A stretch of DNA of 12,928 nucleotides from Nitrososphaera sp. (GTDB taxonomy: Archaea > Thermoproteota > Nitrososphaeria > Nitrososphaerales > Nitrososphaeraceae): the NCBI GenBank assembly GCA_025929855.1, contig JAICPK010000012.1:1-12928 (forward strand), in the 5' to 3' direction. The translations under genes were made by a program, and so were the position numbers. Of this stretch, positions 12,918 to 12,928 are shown piece by piece (position 1 is the first letter of the stretch; each line of letters starts with the position of its first letter). A model generated the notes under the pieces. The model saw only the letters and a program-made list of their open reading frames with translations. It did no database searches and was not told the origin of the DNA.

Positions 12918-12928
12918 ATGAGTAAAAT
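12918..12928 (+). CDS. Possible start of the next gene (cut by the right edge)
   Basis: The ATG at 12918 is followed by AGT AAA (Met-Ser-Lys) and then the window ends. A TATA-like GATATACC at 12892-12899 lies about 23 bp upstream, the same near-leaderless spacing seen at other genes here. Only three codons are visible, so the product is unknown and the call rests on promoter spacing alone. Confidence 0.25.

Noticed and set aside
12766..12928. tRNA gene suggested by a GGTTCCC-type T-loop-like string near 12791
   Set aside because: There is no matching acceptor stem, anticodon arm or D-arm around it, and the bases after the string do not fit a T-loop.
1..12928. Mobile elements, CRISPR arrays or defence systems
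   Set aside because: No transposase, integrase, nuclease-helicase set, direct-repeat array or target-site duplication was seen on either strand. The region reads as stable housekeeping chromosome.

Overview
The window looks like chromosome of an ammonia-oxidising thaumarchaeon (Nitrososphaerota), most likely the soil group I.1b (Nitrososphaera-like). The reasons are an archaeal translation set (ribosomal protein L10e, Pth2, aEF1B with a small zinc-ribbon partner, a tRNA-splicing endonuclease family protein), a Cdc48-type AAA+ ATPase, a geranylgeranyl reductase for archaeal lipids, a partial protein that reads like the DUF6659 family, and a C2H2 finger joined to a PRC-barrel-like domain. Promoters are archaeal: an AT-rich TATA-like box usually lies 24-28 bp upstream of the start codon, leaving almost no leader. 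Several starts are TTG or GTG. The lineage is inferred from protein character, not from a search.

Layout. The left edge (1-101, minus) holds the 5' end of a DUF6659-like gene. Next are the tRNA endonuclease homologue (369-1046, minus) and, divergently, rpl10e (1170-1691). A region of about 870 bp follows (1692-2558) with no intact gene but with three overlapping minus-strand open stretches in three frames, possibly a decayed gene. A PRC-barrel/C2H2 protein (2559-3032) is followed by 303 bp in which I see nothing. A CDF metal transporter (3336-4340, minus) and phosphoglycerate kinase (4500-5702) diverge from a promoter region with an inverted repeat. A membrane-anchored Vgb-like beta-propeller (5821-7443, minus) converges on pgk across two tandem inverted repeats and diverges from an EamA/DMT transporter (7531-8436). 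Peptidyl-tRNA hydrolase 2 (8433-8786, minus) overlaps the transporter tail to tail by 3-4 bases and diverges from a geranylgeranyl reductase family flavoprotein (8853-10028). The zinc ribbon (10068-10247) and aEF1B (10250-10531) form a two-gene unit, followed by a Cdc48 ATPase with two AAA domains (10570-12765). The last 163 bp carry an interrupted palindrome and perhaps the first codons of another gene at 12918.

The genes are mainly housekeeping: translation (L10e, Pth2, aEF1B, zinc ribbon), tRNA processing, protein unfolding (Cdc48, whose C-terminus fits proteasome docking), central carbon metabolism (Pgk), lipid saturation, and transport. I found no mobile element, CRISPR array, rRNA or tRNA gene, and no convincing new multi-gene system. 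The items most worth a second look are the endonuclease lacking its expected catalytic histidine, the CDF transporter with Asn in the TM5 metal site, the C2H2 fusion, the broken frames at 1688-2264, and the inverted repeats around pgk.
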